Source: an uncultured Oscillospiraceae bacterium (GTDB lineage: Bacteria > Bacillota > Clostridia > Oscillospirales > Acutalibacteraceae). Taken from it: a DNA stretch of 31,870 nt. Position numbers and translations under genes: made by a program. Shown here one piece after another: positions 7,609 to 15,494 of the stretch; within the stretch, counting starts at the first letter, position 1, and each line of letters opens with the position of its first letter. The DNA lies in assembly GCA_900540305.1 (NCBI GenBank), contig UQFL01000019.1, positions 1 through 31,870 on the forward strand, in the 5' to 3' direction. Below the pieces are notes generated by a model that was not told the DNA's origin, did no database searches, and saw nothing but the letters and a program-made list of their open reading frames with translations.

Positions 7609-8706
7609 TTAGGAAAGCTTTTTTATAATTTCTTTCATTTCGTCAAGATGTTTTTCCATATCAGCAACAAGCGCAAACTGGTTTTTAGCACGCACAAGAT
7701 TGTGCTCAGGATAAGCTGTTTTGAAATAAACATCGCCGTTAATATAGTCAGTAAGGAAACGCATACCGCACTCAAAAGTCATAAGTATGCAGGCAAATGC
7801 AAGGTTATCCTTTTCAGCTTGATTAAGGCTGTCCCCTGCCTGAGAAAGGAATCCTTTTGCATAGGCTTCAAAATACTCAAGGTCTAAGGATACCTTTGAC
7901 AAATCAGCTTCGTCTTCCTCAGCGGTATTCGCGCCGAATCTGATTGAATCGCCGAAATCATAAAGCGCAAGACCTGGCATAACGGTATCAAGGTCTATAA
8001 CACAGATTGCTTTTATGCTGTTTTCATCGAACATAACATTATTAAGCTTTGTGTCATTGTGAGTAACACGAACAGGAATTTTACCCTCGTTTTGCAAATC
8101 AACAAGAACAGGACAATAGCTTTTTCTGTCTTTTACAAACTGTATTTCATCAACACAGTTTTCAGCCCTGCCTGATGCGTTCTTCTCTACGGCAGGTAAA
8201 AATTCATTGTCATATCTTTTAGCTGTATTATGGAAATCCGGAATCGTCTCATAAAGTGTATCGGCAGGAAATTCACTGAGAAGCTTTTGGAATTTACCGA
8301 AAGCAATTCCGCTTTGTGCGAAGAGTTCAGGAGAATCAACACTGTTATAGCTAACAGAATCAGAAACAAAAATATAAGCACGGTAGCAATCGCCGTTTGC
8401 GTCTTTATAATAGGTTTGCCCGTCTTTTGTTCTGATAAAATGAAGTGTTTCCCTGTTTTCGTCACCGCCGTACTCTTTAATGCGTTTTCTGAGGTATGAG
8501 GTAACGCTGAAAATGTTTTCCATAAGACCGTCGATATTTTTGAAAACATTTGAATTTACTTTCTGAACAACATATCTTCTTATTTTATCATTGTCATTAT
8601 ATGTAGCTAAAAAAGTTGAATTAATATGACCGCTGCCAAAAAGTTCGCAGCTAATAAGTTCGCCTTTAAAATCAAACTGATCGAGAATATTTTTTAACTC
8701 TTCCAA
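7609..8706 (-). CDS. Aminoglycoside-phosphotransferase-fold sugar kinase, N-acetylhexosamine kinase-like
   Basis: A 365-residue cytoplasmic kinase of the APH/choline-kinase fold. The N-lobe has a nucleotide loop GSGHINSTF (about 24-32). The C-lobe has the catalytic HNDTKLNN (His216 to Asn223) and the metal-binding VIDLDTVMPG (Asp238, Asp240), followed by YDFGDSIR. These motifs and the length resemble N-acetylhexosamine 1-kinase (NahK/LnpB), which phosphorylates GlcNAc or GalNAc at C1, but the substrate is inferred and other small-molecule kinases share the fold. The start is TTG at 8706, 8 bases behind GGAGG; an earlier TTG overlaps that site and is rejected. It is monocistronic. The sialidase 5 kb away hints at amino-sugar use, though the two are not in one operon. 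Confidence 0.8.
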   Translation of the reverse strand: MEELKNILDQFDFKGELISCELFGSGHINSTFLATYNDNDKIRRYVVQKVNSNVFKNIDGLMENIFSVTSYLRKRIKEYGGDENRETLHFIRTKDGQTYYKDANGDCYRAYIFVSDSVSYNSVDSPELFAQSGIAFGKFQKLLSEFPADTLYETIPDFHNTAKRYDNEFLPAVEKNASGRAENCVDEIQFVKDRKSYCPVLVDLQNEGKIPVRVTHNDTKLNNVMFDENSIKAICVIDLDTVMPGLALYDFGDSIRFGANTAEEDEADLSKVSLDLEYFEAYAKGFLSQAGDSLNQAEKDNLAFACILMTFECGMRFLTDYINGDVYFKTAYPEHNLVRAKNQFALVADMEKHLDEMKEIIKKLS

Positions 8707-8744
8707 GTATAATACCTCCAATTAAATTACATCACACTTAGTTA

Positions 8745-8773
8745 ATTTTAACATACATATATATATTTGTAAA
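8745..8773 (-). promoter_or_regulatory. Predicted sigma-A promoter of the phosphotransferase gene
   Basis: On the minus strand: TTTACA (8773-8768), 17-base spacer, TAAAAT (8750-8745), about 39 bases before the TTG start. Confidence 0.55.
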
Positions 8774-8777
8774 TAAC

Positions 8778-8808
8778 AAAAACCCTGAAAAAATTTTTCA
8801 GGGTTTTT
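8778..8808 (-). terminator. Intrinsic terminator of the adaptor/permease operon
   Basis: Arms AACCCTGAAAAA and TTTTTCAGGGTT pair almost perfectly, with T-runs on both sides. It lies just past the permease stop at 8816 on the minus strand. Confidence 0.85.
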
Positions 8809-8815
8809 CTATAAT

Positions 8816-10063
8816 TTATTCTCTTCTCAATGCGTCAATAGGACTCATTTTTGCCGCTTTTCTTGCAGGATAAATTCCGAAGAAAAGACCTACACCGCAA
8901 GAAAACAGCAACGCAATAGCTATAATGCCGATATTTACATTAGCGTCAATACCGATTATTGCACAACCGGCATAAGCACCTGCAACACCTATTATTACGC
9001 CTATAATTCCGCCTATTAAACATAGGATTATAGATTCCGTTAGGAATTGCAGCGTTATTGTTTTTGTTTTTGCGCCCAGCGACTTTCGTATACCTATTTC
9101 TCGCGTTCGTTCCGTTACTGAAACAAGCATTATATTCATAACGCCGATACCGCCTACAATAAGGGATATAGCACCTACGCAGGCTATAAACGCTGTAAGA
9201 ACTGAGATAATAATATCAACCAATTCAACATAAGTTGCCATGTCTTCAGCTGTATAAAGGCTGCTTGAATAGTTTCCGTGCGCCGCCTTGAGATAGTTAA
9301 CAGTAGCATTACCGATTGCTTCATTGTTACTTCCCTCTTCACCTATAACGCAAACGGAAGATACTGTCGGGTCTGCTCCTGTAAGCTGTGAAAGAGTTGT
9401 ACAGGGTACGAAAAGAGCGATAGTAAGCTTATCACCTTTTTGGAACATCGTACTTAAACTGCTGCCGCCGCCCATACTTGAAACAAGAGAATCAATATCG
9501 GCAACGCCGCATATTTTCATTTTCATAGTGCTGCCTGATGATGCAACAGTTACATACTGACCTGTAACATCCTCATATCCAAATGCGGTTTCGGCACTGT
9601 TTGTTCCGACTACGGCAATGGGGGTTGAAGCATTGTATTCTTCATCTGTAAAGAATCTGCCGTATTTAGTACCGTCTGTCAGAGCAAACTGAACATCGGA
9701 ATTAACACCGATAATCATAGCCGTAGCCTCTTTGGCACTGGCGTCTATTGTGGCATTTGCGAAGCCCACCATCATAGGCGAGCAACGCTCAACATCATTT
9801 ACTTTATTTTTAATATTTTCAACATCGTCAAGTGTAATATAGTCGCTGTCCTGCGCCTGTGTTGCGTCAACAGACACGAGCACTGCGTTTGAACCCATAT
9901 CCTCTATGAGTGAAACAATGTAGTCTCTTGCACCGGTACCGGCTCCGACTATCATAATTACGGAGCTTATACCGATAATAATTCCGAGCATTGTAAGCAA
10001 CGAGCGCATCCAGTTAGCTTTTATGCACTTAACCGCAATTTTTAAGCTTTCAGAAATATTCAT
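8816..10063 (-). CDS. MacB/FtsX-type ABC transporter permease
   Basis: A 415-residue membrane subunit of a mechanotransmission-type (type VII) ABC transporter. A first membrane helix (about 19-42, LLTMLGIIIGISSVIMIV) is followed by a large extracytoplasmic MacB-like core domain (about 45-270), then three C-terminal helices (about 280-315, 335-365, 375-400). The conserved cytoplasmic coupling stretch VSVTERTREIGIRKSLGA follows helix 2 and the C-terminus ends with PARKAAKMSPIDALR, both hallmarks of this family. Such permeases need a LolD/MacB-like ATPase; none is fused or encoded next to it. It lies 12 bases after the adaptor gene in one operon. Probable role: efflux of a peptide, antibiotic or envelope compound; the substrate is unknown. 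Confidence 0.92.
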   Translation of the reverse strand: MNISESLKIAVKCIKANWMRSLLTMLGIIIGISSVIMIVGAGTGARDYIVSLIEDMGSNAVLVSVDATQAQDSDYITLDDVENIKNKVNDVERCSPMMVGFANATIDASAKEATAMIIGVNSDVQFALTDGTKYGRFFTDEEYNASTPIAVVGTNSAETAFGYEDVTGQYVTVASSGSTMKMKICGVADIDSLVSSMGGGSSLSTMFQKGDKLTIALFVPCTTLSQLTGADPTVSSVCVIGEEGSNNEAIGNATVNYLKAAHGNYSSSLYTAEDMATYVELVDIIISVLTAFIACVGAISLIVGGIGVMNIMLVSVTERTREIGIRKSLGAKTKTITLQFLTESIILCLIGGIIGVIIGVAGAYAGCAIIGIDANVNIGIIAIALLFSCGVGLFFGIYPARKAAKMSPIDALRRE

Positions 10064-10075
10064 AATGCACTCCGG

Positions 10076-11587
10076 TTATTTGGTTTGAACTTTTACTTCA
10101 AATGTGTCTTCTTCATAGTCAGATGAAGGTGTAGCAACAATCTTGTCTCCTACTTTAAGACCGCTTGTAACCTCGTATGCAGAATCGGAAACAGCGCCTG
10201 TTTCGATAAGAGTTTTTGTTACTGTACCCTCTTCTTCATTATAGAGATATACATAAGTACCTGTTTTTTCAAGTACGATTGATTCAATCGGAACTGTAAT
10301 AATATTGGTATGATCGCCAACATTGATTTCAACATCAGCATCAAAGCCAACAATAATATTTTCGTCAGGATTATCAACACTAATCTGAACTTCAACTCCT
10401 GCACCGCTTTCGGTAAGGCTTGAAAGACCGCTGATACCTGCCATTGAACCAACAGAATCAAGGATAGAACCTGATGAACCGCCTGTTGCAACAGGAGCTT
10501 TTGAAAGCACCTGACCTGTATATTTACCATAAGCAGTTGTAATTGTTGCTGGCATTCCTACCTTAACTTTATGGATATCATATTCGCCGAGAGAAAGAGT
10601 AACTACCATTGAGTTGAAATTCTCAAGAGTGATACCGGAAGCAAGAAGATTTGTCTGTTCTCCGGGAGTAATGTCGCAAGCAGTGATTGTGCCGTCAAAT
10701 GCAGCTGTCCAACCTGCGTCAAGCTCTGCCTGAGCTTCTTTAACTGTATCAAGAGCGCTTTTAGCGGTATCCATAACCTGTTTTTTAGCATAAACAGTAT
10801 CATCGGAAGCCTGAATATTCAAAACCTCTTCCTGAGCGTATAAAGCGGCAAGTCTGAGTTCAGCAGATGCAAGCTGACCGCCTGAGCTTCCTGCGATTGA
10901 CTGACCTACCTGTGCCCAGTTAATAGTAGTTGAAGGAGCTGTTGTATTCTCCTTAACATTCTGCGCTGTTACACTTTCAGTTGGTTCAGTAGTTGTAGTA
11001 TCTGAAGTATTATCATCAGTACTCGGCTGAGTTGTTGACGGTACAGTTATAGTAGGCAATGTGAATGAAGGCCATTCAGAATCGTCTGAATCCTGAGAAG
11101 GCATTGTAGACAATACATCTTCTAATGAACCGCCGAGACTCTCAACTTCTTTTTCAAGAGATTCAATGTCATCCTGAAGATCTGCAAGTTCTTTTTTAGC
11201 AGTCTTTTGATCTGCAACAGCCTGCTTATAGCTGTCTCTTGCCTGATTGTAGGTTGAATTAAGCTCTTTAACCTGAGAATCAAGTGCGCTTGTATCGAAA
11301 GTTGCGAGCAAGTCACCCTCTTTGACCTCGTCGCCAACTTTTACAAACACCTCTTTTACTGTTGCAACGGCATTTACCTTGTATTCCTTAGACGAACCTG
11401 AGGAAACGAGACCTGTTGAACTTACAGTTTCATTGATTTCGCCCGTGCCGATGGTATTGAGCGAAACGGCAGTCTTTTTATTAGCCTGTGCCGCAACGCC
11501 GATTACGGTAGAAAGAATCGCAACTACAAGCACAACGCTTATTGCGATTATGATTTTCTTCTTTTTGTCCTTTTTTACAGTTGCCAT
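10076..11587 (-). CDS. Membrane-anchored efflux adaptor (HlyD/RND-type periplasmic adaptor family)
   Basis: A 504-residue partner protein of the MacB-like permease. It has a Lys-rich start (MATVKKDKKKK), one membrane helix (about 12-34), then an extracytoplasmic part. This holds a lipoyl-like half motif (VKVGDEVKEGDLLATFD), a coiled coil (about 105-155), a Ser/Thr/Pro/Asp-rich stretch (about 170-225), a second helix (AKKQVMDTAKSALDTVKEAQAEL), the matching lipoyl half (DGTITACDITPGEQ), a beta-barrel region interrupted by a Gly/Ser-rich insert (about 365-400), and a membrane-proximal C-terminal domain. The true start is the ATG at 11587 behind AGAGG; a longer frame reaching 11656 overlaps the predicted transcription start and is rejected. 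It heads the operon with its own strong promoter. Confidence 0.9.
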   Translation of the reverse strand: MATVKKDKKKKIIIAISVVLVVAILSTVIGVAAQANKKTAVSLNTIGTGEINETVSSTGLVSSGSSKEYKVNAVATVKEVFVKVGDEVKEGDLLATFDTSALDSQVKELNSTYNQARDSYKQAVADQKTAKKELADLQDDIESLEKEVESLGGSLEDVLSTMPSQDSDDSEWPSFTLPTITVPSTTQPSTDDNTSDTTTTEPTESVTAQNVKENTTAPSTTINWAQVGQSIAGSSGGQLASAELRLAALYAQEEVLNIQASDDTVYAKKQVMDTAKSALDTVKEAQAELDAGWTAAFDGTITACDITPGEQTNLLASGITLENFNSMVVTLSLGEYDIHKVKVGMPATITTAYGKYTGQVLSKAPVATGGSSGSILDSVGSMAGISGLSSLTESGAGVEVQISVDNPDENIIVGFDADVEINVGDHTNIITVPIESIVLEKTGTYVYLYNEEEGTVTKTLIETGAVSDSAYEVTSGLKVGDKIVATPSSDYEEDTFEVKVQTK

Positions 11588-11617
11588 TTCCAAGACCTCT
11601 ATTAATAAGATTAAAAT

Positions 11618-11651
11618 AAGGGTGAAAGGATAAATACGCACCTCTACCCTT
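11618..11651 (-). promoter_or_regulatory. Hairpin in the 5' leader of the adaptor gene
   Basis: On the minus strand AAGGGTAGAGG pairs with CCTTTCACCCTT (11 pairs, one bulged C, loop of 11), followed by ATTTTAATC. It starts within a few bases of the predicted transcription start. It could be an attenuator or a stability element; the T-run is too short to call it a terminator. Confidence 0.45.
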
Positions 11652-11662
11652 AACACCCCTAT

Positions 11663-11691
11663 AGTATAATTCCTATTTGTATAAATGTCAA
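11663..11691 (-). promoter_or_regulatory. Strong sigma-A promoter of the adaptor/permease operon
   Basis: On the minus strand: perfect TTGACA (11691-11686), 17-base spacer, TATACT (11668-11663). Transcription should begin near 11655, giving a leader of about 68 nt. Confidence 0.85.
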
Positions 11692-11740
11692 CAACTATTT
11701 GTAATCAACATTAAATATTTAAATTTTATTCATATTTAAT

Positions 11741-13024
11741 TTAATTATTCTGTAAAGCGTTTAAAGCACGCTTACCGATGTCCTTACGGAAATGCTTATT
11801 TTCAAAATCAATTCTGTTTACAGCCTCATAGGATTTACTGAGAGCCTCCTCAAGATTTGAGCCGAGAGCAGTAACGCCGAGAACTCTGCCGCCCGATGTA
11901 ACGAGCTTACCGTCCTTGATTGCCGTACCTGCATGGTAAACGATTACACCGTCTGTCTGACCGTTTTCAAGGCCTGTGATTTCAAGTCCCTTAGGATAAG
12001 ATTTGGGATAACCGCCTGAAGCGATGATAACGCAGGCACACGCATCGTCAGACCATTCAATATCAAGGTCTGAAAGCGTCTCGTTGTTAATAGCCTCGAA
12101 AATATCCACAATGTCTGTTTTAAGACGAGGAAGAACAACCTGAGTTTCAGGGTCGCCGAAACGACAGTTATACTCTATTACCTTAGGTCCTTTCGGAGTA
12201 ATCATAAGTCCGAAATAAAGACATCCTTTGAATGTTCTGCCCTCTTTATTCATTGCCTCAATAGTGGGAATGAATATTTTATCCATACACTCCTGAGCGA
12301 TTTCGGGAGTATAGTATGGATTAGGTGAAACAGTACCCATACCGCCTGTATTGAGACCTTTATCGCCGTCAAGCGCTCTTTTATGGTCCATTGATGAAAC
12401 CATGGGTTTAACGCACTTTCCGTCAGTAAACGCAAGAACAGAAACCTCGGGGCCTGTAAGAAATTCTTCAACAACAACATTGTTGCCGCTTTCACCGAAT
12501 ATCTTATCCTCCATAATCTCTCTTACGCCTGCTTCTGCCTCTTCAAGCGTTTCGGGAATAATAACGCCTTTTCCGAGAGCGAGACCGTCAGCCTTAATAA
12601 CTGTAGGAAATTCGTTTTTCTCTTTAATATATGTTATAACATCCTCAGGATTGTCAAAAACTTTATATTCAGCAGTAGGAATATTATATTTAAGCATAAG
12701 ATTTTTTGAGAAAACCTTTGAGCCTTCGATAATTGCCGCATTTGCTTTGGGACCGAATGTGGGGAATCCTGCTTCGTTAAGAGCGTCTACCATACCTGCA
12801 ACAAGCGGGTCATCAGGCGCAACAACAACAAAATCAGCCTTGATTTCTTTTGCGAGATTAACAACGCCGTCAATATCCGTTGCAGAAACGGGATAGCACT
12901 CTGCGTCATAGGAAATTCCTCCGTTGCCGGGACAGCAGGCAATTTCCGTAACTCTCGGCGACTCCTTTATTTTTCTGATAAGGGCGTGTTCTCTTCCGCC
13001 TCCGCCTACAACCAATACTTTCAT
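11741..13024 (-). CDS. purD: Phosphoribosylamine-glycine ligase (GAR synthetase)
   Basis: Second step of de novo purine synthesis: joins glycine to phosphoribosylamine with ATP. The 427 residues form the ATP-grasp architecture: the N-terminal MKVLVVGGGGREHAL, the ATP-grasp region with VIKADGLALGKGV (about 134-146) and the family signature FRFGDPETQVVLPRL (seen here as CRFGDPETQVVLPRL), then the C-terminal domain. Length matches the family. The start is the ATG 6 bases behind GGAG; a frame extending 10 codons upstream has no family support. It is the last gene of the pur operon. No clear terminator follows, only an AT-only stem at 11711-11739, so read-through into the adaptor gene is possible. 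Confidence 0.98.
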   Translation of the reverse strand: MKVLVVGGGGREHALIRKIKESPRVTEIACCPGNGGISYDAECYPVSATDIDGVVNLAKEIKADFVVVAPDDPLVAGMVDALNEAGFPTFGPKANAAIIEGSKVFSKNLMLKYNIPTAEYKVFDNPEDVITYIKEKNEFPTVIKADGLALGKGVIIPETLEEAEAGVREIMEDKIFGESGNNVVVEEFLTGPEVSVLAFTDGKCVKPMVSSMDHKRALDGDKGLNTGGMGTVSPNPYYTPEIAQECMDKIFIPTIEAMNKEGRTFKGCLYFGLMITPKGPKVIEYNCRFGDPETQVVLPRLKTDIVDIFEAINNETLSDLDIEWSDDACACVIIASGGYPKSYPKGLEITGLENGQTDGVIVYHAGTAIKDGKLVTSGGRVLGVTALGSNLEEALSKSYEAVNRIDFENKHFRKDIGKRALNALQNN

Positions 13025-13055
13025 AGTTAACTCCTTTATCTCTATAAAGCGCAAC

Positions 13056-13076
13056 AGGGCGATATAAAACCGCCCT
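13056..13076 (-). other. Intergenic hairpin between purO and purD
   Basis: AGGGCG pairs with CGCCCT around a 9-base loop in the 66-base gap. There is no T-run, so it is not a terminator; it may be a processing or stability element of the pur mRNA. Confidence 0.4.
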
Positions 13077-13090
13077 TTATTTACGCAAAA

Positions 13091-13795
13091 TTATTTGTTT
13101 TTATTTACAATTCTTGTTTCCTCTTCGCCTGTTTCAAGATTAATGAATCGGGTGAAAAGTGAAACCTTGTTATCCTCATTGAGATTATCCCAAATAAGCT
13201 GAGTGAATGCGTCAATATCATCTGTATCAATGCTTACGGGAGTTGGCTCGCCCTCAAATGACGGGATGGGATTGCCGTCGCACTTATAAGTGTGAATGAA
13301 GTGTCCGAGACCCTCGCTTGCGGGATACTCAAAGAAGTATCTGAGGCACTGAGGTTTGCCCATATTTGATTTGAGAATTGAAAGAACATAGTCACCGTTC
13401 GGCTTAACAACGCCTGAAATTCTCGGTGTGTAGTTAGGCTCGTCAGGCTCAAATTCACGGGTAAGAAGAGCGTGACGATAGCAATGACCCTCTTTCATAT
13501 AATCGTAAATTGTATCAGTCTGGTCGCCGTTTGTAACAATAGTTTTGCCGTCAAGCTTGAGAACAGGGTTGTAAATTATAAGGCTTGGGTCTGTCATTTT
13601 AGACTCATCAAAAGCCTTTGTTCTGATACCGCCCCTGTCGTTTTCTTCAAAAATACGGTTTCTGCTGTTTTCGCTTCTGCCCATAATGAAATACGCAATT
13701 ACAGCATTTTTTCCGTTTTTGCTTTTGCCGAGGATTATTCCTCTGCCGGGATATGAATTTGAAGAAAGCTCAGTAGCTATATTTTCTATTTTCAT
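13091..13795 (-). CDS. purO: IMP cyclohydrolase, archaeal PurO type
   Basis: Final step of purine synthesis: closes FAICAR to IMP. The 234 residues look like the PurO family (NTN-hydrolase-like fold, first defined in methanogens), not the MGS-like cyclohydrolase domain of bacterial PurH. Supporting stretches are YPGRGIILG near the N-terminus, then AYFIMGRSENSRNRIF and a C-terminal domain with ISGVVKPNGDYVLSI. Context fits: it sits between purN and purD with a gap of 8 bases from purN and its own AGGTGA site. Because no purH lies in the window, AICAR formyltransferase must be encoded elsewhere. The family call is from recalled motif similarity; the position in the pathway strengthens it. Confidence 0.85.
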   Translation of the reverse strand: MKIENIATELSSNSYPGRGIILGKSKNGKNAVIAYFIMGRSENSRNRIFEENDRGGIRTKAFDESKMTDPSLIIYNPVLKLDGKTIVTNGDQTDTIYDYMKEGHCYRHALLTREFEPDEPNYTPRISGVVKPNGDYVLSILKSNMGKPQCLRYFFEYPASEGLGHFIHTYKCDGNPIPSFEGEPTPVSIDTDDIDAFTQLIWDNLNEDNKVSLFTRFINLETGEEETRIVNKNK

Positions 13796-13803
13796 ATAAT
13801 CAC

Positions 13804-14427
13804 CTACATAATTTGAGTTTTATTGTCTATAACCTTTATTCTGCCCTCGCAGAAAAGCGATACCGCCTGAGGAAGAATTTTCCACTCACATTCTTCCATA
13901 ACTCTTCTTTGAAGAATTTCAGGGGTGTCCCCTGCCTTAACTTCAACTGCTTTTTGAAGAATAATGGGGCCGCCGTCACATTCCTCTGTTACGAAATGAA
14001 CTGTTGCGCCTGTAATCTTAACGCCCTTTTCAAGCGCCGCTTCGTGAACATGAAGTCCGTAAAAGCCTTTTCCGCAGAAAGACGGAATAAGCGCAGGATG
14101 AACATTCATCATTTTATTAGGAAACGCCTCAACAATCTGAGAATCAAGAATAGTCATAAAGCCTGCGTAAACAACAAGGTCTGCTTTTGCGTCTTGCAAA
14201 GCCTTTGTAACAGCCGCAGTATATGAATGAACATCATCATATTCCTTTCTAGGAATAACAAGTGTTGCTATGTCATTATTCTTTGCTCTTTCGAGTGCAT
14301 AGGCATTTGGATTAGAAGATATAACAAGCGTTATTTTGCCGTTTTTAATATCTCCCCTGTTCTGGGCGTCAATAAGCGCCTGAAGATTTGTTCCGCCACC
14401 TGAAACAAGAACAGCTATATTTAGCAT
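13804..14427 (-). CDS. purN: Phosphoribosylglycinamide formyltransferase (GAR transformylase)
   Basis: Third step of purine synthesis, transferring formyl from 10-formyltetrahydrofolate to GAR. The 207-residue protein has the N-terminal phosphate-binding VLVSGGGTNLQAL, the catalytic Asn and His in MNVHPALIPSF, and the catalytic Asp in DGGPIILQ. Length is normal. The ATG overlaps the purM stop by 7 bases, which suggests translational coupling. Confidence 0.98.
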   Translation of the reverse strand: MLNIAVLVSGGGTNLQALIDAQNRGDIKNGKITLVISSNPNAYALERAKNNDIATLVIPRKEYDDVHSYTAAVTKALQDAKADLVVYAGFMTILDSQIVEAFPNKMMNVHPALIPSFCGKGFYGLHVHEAALEKGVKITGATVHFVTEECDGGPIILQKAVEVKAGDTPEILQRRVMEECEWKILPQAVSLFCEGRIKVIDNKTQIM

Positions 14428-15458
14428 AATTCAACACCCTTTTCGCCGCTCTTGATTTCACCGATAACAGCAGCTTTTTCGCCGTTTTCAGTAAGTATTC
14501 TTACAGCCTCGTCAGCCTTATCTGCGTCAACAGCTATAACAATACCTGTACCCATATTGAAAGTATTGTACATATCTCTCTCAGGAATATTGCCTACGCT
14601 CTGAATGAGGTCGAATATAGGCATCTTGAAGCACTTTGATTTTTCGATTACTGCTGTAAAGCCGTCGCTGAGCATACGGGGAACATTTTCATAGAAGCCG
14701 CCGCCCGTAATATGCGAAATAGCGTTAACCTGAATTTTATCCATAAGAGCAAGAAGAGGTTTAACATAAATTCTTGTCGGAGTAAGAAGAACCTCGCCGA
14801 GCGGTTTTTCAAGCTCGGGATAAACCTTTTCAATGCTCTTTTCATCAATATTGAAAACTTTTCTTACAAGTGAAAAGCCGTTTGAATGAACGCCGGATGA
14901 AGCTACGCCGATAAGAGCGTCACCACTCTTAAGGTTTTCTCCTGAAACAAGCTTGTCCTTTTCGCCGATACCAACAGTAAAACCTGCAAGGTCATATTCT
15001 TCATCGGGCATAAGACCGGGATGCTCAGCAGTTTCACCGCCTACAAGAGCACAGCCTGCCTGAACACAGCCCTCTGCAACACCTTTTACTATTTCGGCAA
15101 TCTTCTCGGGATAGTTTTTGCCGCAAGCGATATAATCAAGGAAAAACAAAGGCTTTGCGCCGCTGCAAGCAACATCGTTAACGCACATTGCAACGCAGTC
15201 AATTCCTATTGTATCGTGCTTATCCATAAGAAAAGCAAGCTTAAGCTTTGTGCCTACGCCGTCCGTACCGCTGACAAGAACGGGATTTTTATAATCCTTT
15301 GCACCGATTTCAAACATACCGCCGAAGCCGCCGATTGAACCGATAACACCGGGAATATTTGTTCTCTTTACATGGGATTTAATAAGCTCTACTGACTCAT
15401 ATCCTGCCGTAACATCAACGCCTGCCGCAGCATAGCTTTCGCTGAAACTTTTTTCCAT
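14421..15458 (-). CDS. purM: Phosphoribosylformylglycinamidine cyclo-ligase (AIR synthetase)
   Basis: Fifth step of purine synthesis: ATP-dependent closure of FGAM to AIR. The 345 residues show AGVDVTAGYESVELIK at the start, the ATP/metal motif SGTDGVGTKLKLAF, CVNDVACSGAKPLFFLDY, GGETAEHPGLM and a C-terminal HITGGGFYENVPRML. Length is standard. The ATG follows AGGAG by 6 bases; its 3' end overlaps purN. Confidence 0.98.
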   Translation of the reverse strand: MEKSFSESYAAAGVDVTAGYESVELIKSHVKRTNIPGVIGSIGGFGGMFEIGAKDYKNPVLVSGTDGVGTKLKLAFLMDKHDTIGIDCVAMCVNDVACSGAKPLFFLDYIACGKNYPEKIAEIVKGVAEGCVQAGCALVGGETAEHPGLMPDEEYDLAGFTVGIGEKDKLVSGENLKSGDALIGVASSGVHSNGFSLVRKVFNIDEKSIEKVYPELEKPLGEVLLTPTRIYVKPLLALMDKIQVNAISHITGGGFYENVPRMLSDGFTAVIEKSKCFKMPIFDLIQSVGNIPERDMYNTFNMGTGIVIAVDADKADEAVRILTENGEKAAVIGEIKSGEKGVELC

Positions 15459-15494
15459 AAGTATCTCCTAAATAGTTATTTAATATTTCTGTAA

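Noticed and set aside
11588..11656. N-terminal extension of the adaptor protein by 23 residues
   Set aside because: Its GTG start coincides with the predicted transcription start, has no ribosome binding site, and the ATG at 11587 gives a normal charged-then-membrane-helix N-terminus.
11711..11739. AT-only stem after purD as a terminator
   Set aside because: TTAAATAT/ATATTTAA has no G-C pairs and no following T-run, so it is too weak to call.
12351..12896. A 181-codon plus-strand open frame inside purD
   Set aside because: It is antisense to strongly conserved purD sequence, rich in Ser/Pro/Leu as typical of complement frames, and lacks a ribosome binding site.
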